From assembly GCA_947449735.1 (NCBI GenBank), contig CANFTB010000012.1:1-64000 (forward strand): a stretch of 64,000 nucleotides of DNA, written 5' to 3'. The stretch is from Chthoniobacteraceae bacterium. Lineage in GTDB: Bacteria > Verrucomicrobiota > Verrucomicrobiia > Chthoniobacterales > Chthoniobacteraceae. The translations under genes and the position numbers were made by a program. The notes under the pieces were generated by a model. That model did no database searches and had not been told where the DNA came from. It saw only the letters and a list, made by a program, of their open reading frames with translations. This document shows, piece after piece, positions 63,383 through 64,000 of the stretch (position 1 is its first letter; each line of letters opens with the position of its first letter).

Positions 63383-64000
63383 TTAGGAGCCCACTTTGCG
63401 CACCAGTCGAAATCCTCGGCTATTATCGCTGTAGTTGCTTCCCTCATAGGGCGATCCCCATTTGGAAGCAACCAGGCAAAACTGCTTCGCCTTGTTCCAG
63501 CCACCGCCGCGGACAATGGGACATTGGGCGGTTATTTTGCCTTTCGCGTTTCTTTCGATTCGCTCTTCCCACATCCATTCAAAAACGTTTCCCCCGAGAT
63601 CGTAAAAGCCCAGTGCATTCGGTTTGAATGAACCGACGGGAGCCGTTCCGAAGACACCATCCCCGCCGATCATTTGTGGATCCAGGGATCCATCGGTGCC
63701 TACTGCGTAATTCCCGTCGTCCCAGTTTGGGGGATAGTAAGCACCCCACATGTACTCGGAATCGCCGACGGCGGCCTCCCACTCCGCATCTGTGGGCATC
63801 CGCCATTGCTTTCCCGTCTTTGTGCTCAGCCACGCGCAAAACTCCTTTGCCTGCTGCCAACTTACATGAACCAGAGGGTGCTCATCGTTTTGTACAAAGT
63901 CCGCGGCACCCTGCTTCCAACTTCCCGGCTGCTGCCATTCGGGAAGCCCGGCGGCACGAGTATACAACTTCCATTCGCCGACCGTGAATTCGGTTTTACT
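63383..64000 (-). CDS. FGE-family (formylglycine-generating enzyme-like) protein, partial
   Basis: The frame is open from the window end (codons TEFTVGEWKLYTR... at 64000) to the stop at 63383, so only the C-terminal 205 residues are visible. The family pattern is clear: DEHPLVHVSWQQAKEFCAWLS, RMPTDAEWEAA, GFYDLGGNVFEWMWEE and IVRGGGWNKAKQF, ending in SDNSRGFRLVRK. Members act as sulfatase maturases, ergothioneine synthases or catalytically silent structural domains. The two copper-binding cysteines of true FGE are not both evident, so a non-maturase member is more likely. Confidence 0.87.
   Translation of the reverse strand, partial: SKTEFTVGEWKLYTRAAGLPEWQQPGSWKQGAADFVQNDEHPLVHVSWQQAKEFCAWLSTKTGKQWRMPTDAEWEAAVGDSEYMWGAYYPPNWDDGNYAVGTDGSLDPQMIGGDGVFGTAPVGSFKPNALGFYDLGGNVFEWMWEERIERNAKGKITAQCPIVRGGGWNKAKQFCLVASKWGSPYEGSNYSDNSRGFRLVRKVGS

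Overview
The window is a high-GC bacterial chromosome segment of about 64 kb, most likely from a member of the Verrucomicrobiota (PVC group). The basis is family content: three loci of 'Planctomycete cytochrome' proteins (PSCyt/DUF1549/DUF1553 and DUF1592-type) paired with DUF1501/DUF1552 Tat-exported proteins, a Gld-type ABC operon with DUF4340, DUF1080, DUF1573, an FGE-family protein and an Fe-S type bacterial photolyase. No rRNA or other phylogenetic marker is present, so no finer placement is offered.

Layout. 1-4947 (minus): a gliding-type ABC operon (ATPase, permease, GldG-like auxiliary protein, DUF4340) whose last gene leaves the window in a 15-bp repeat coding an Ala/Asp/Pro/Lys tail. 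5165-8414 (minus): UvrD/PcrA-like helicase, DUF1080 protein, TrmL. 8493-11568 (plus): degenerate class III cyclase overlapping recR, then CorA. 11676-18458: esterase/SMP-30 fusion, then a minus-strand DUF1501 + giant PSCyt cytochrome pair. 18680-21494: voltage-gated K+ channel with an enlarged turret, a terminator, tRNA-Arg(CCT), and a DUF445 protein. 21858-28015 (plus): second cytochrome + DUF1501 pair, WD40 protein, M3 peptidase. 28296-35656: miaB, fabF, cysI, archaeal-type proS and a tandem AhbA/AhbB-like siroheme decarboxylase-like protein, which puts a siroheme enzyme near a siroheme-converting one.

35696-43188 (plus) is the most unusual part. After a lipoate ligase-like gene comes a tight six-gene run: polyprenyl diphosphate synthase, FtsX/MacB-type permease, LolD-type ATPase, a 12-TM heme-copper-oxidase subunit I homologue that keeps the three heme-ligand histidines but lacks the recognisable CuB ligands, a 4-TM protein, and one polypeptide joining an MFS-like membrane domain to CcoO-like and CcoP-like cytochrome c domains. 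This looks like an undescribed membrane redox system; its substrate is unknown.

43210-52830 holds metabolic and secreted genes: MBL hydrolase, YceI, a divergent pair of threonate/erythronate-type dehydrogenases, two lipoproteins, a sialate O-acetylesterase and a photolyase. 52901-55569 is an integron-like cassette cluster without an integrase: four minus-strand cassettes, two of them toxin-antitoxin pairs (one toxin broken), each followed by an attC-like site. 56024-59980 is the third DUF1552 + DUF1592-type cytochrome locus. The window ends with an aldo/keto reductase, an overlapping sufE-tatD-DUF1573 run, and a partial FGE-family gene.
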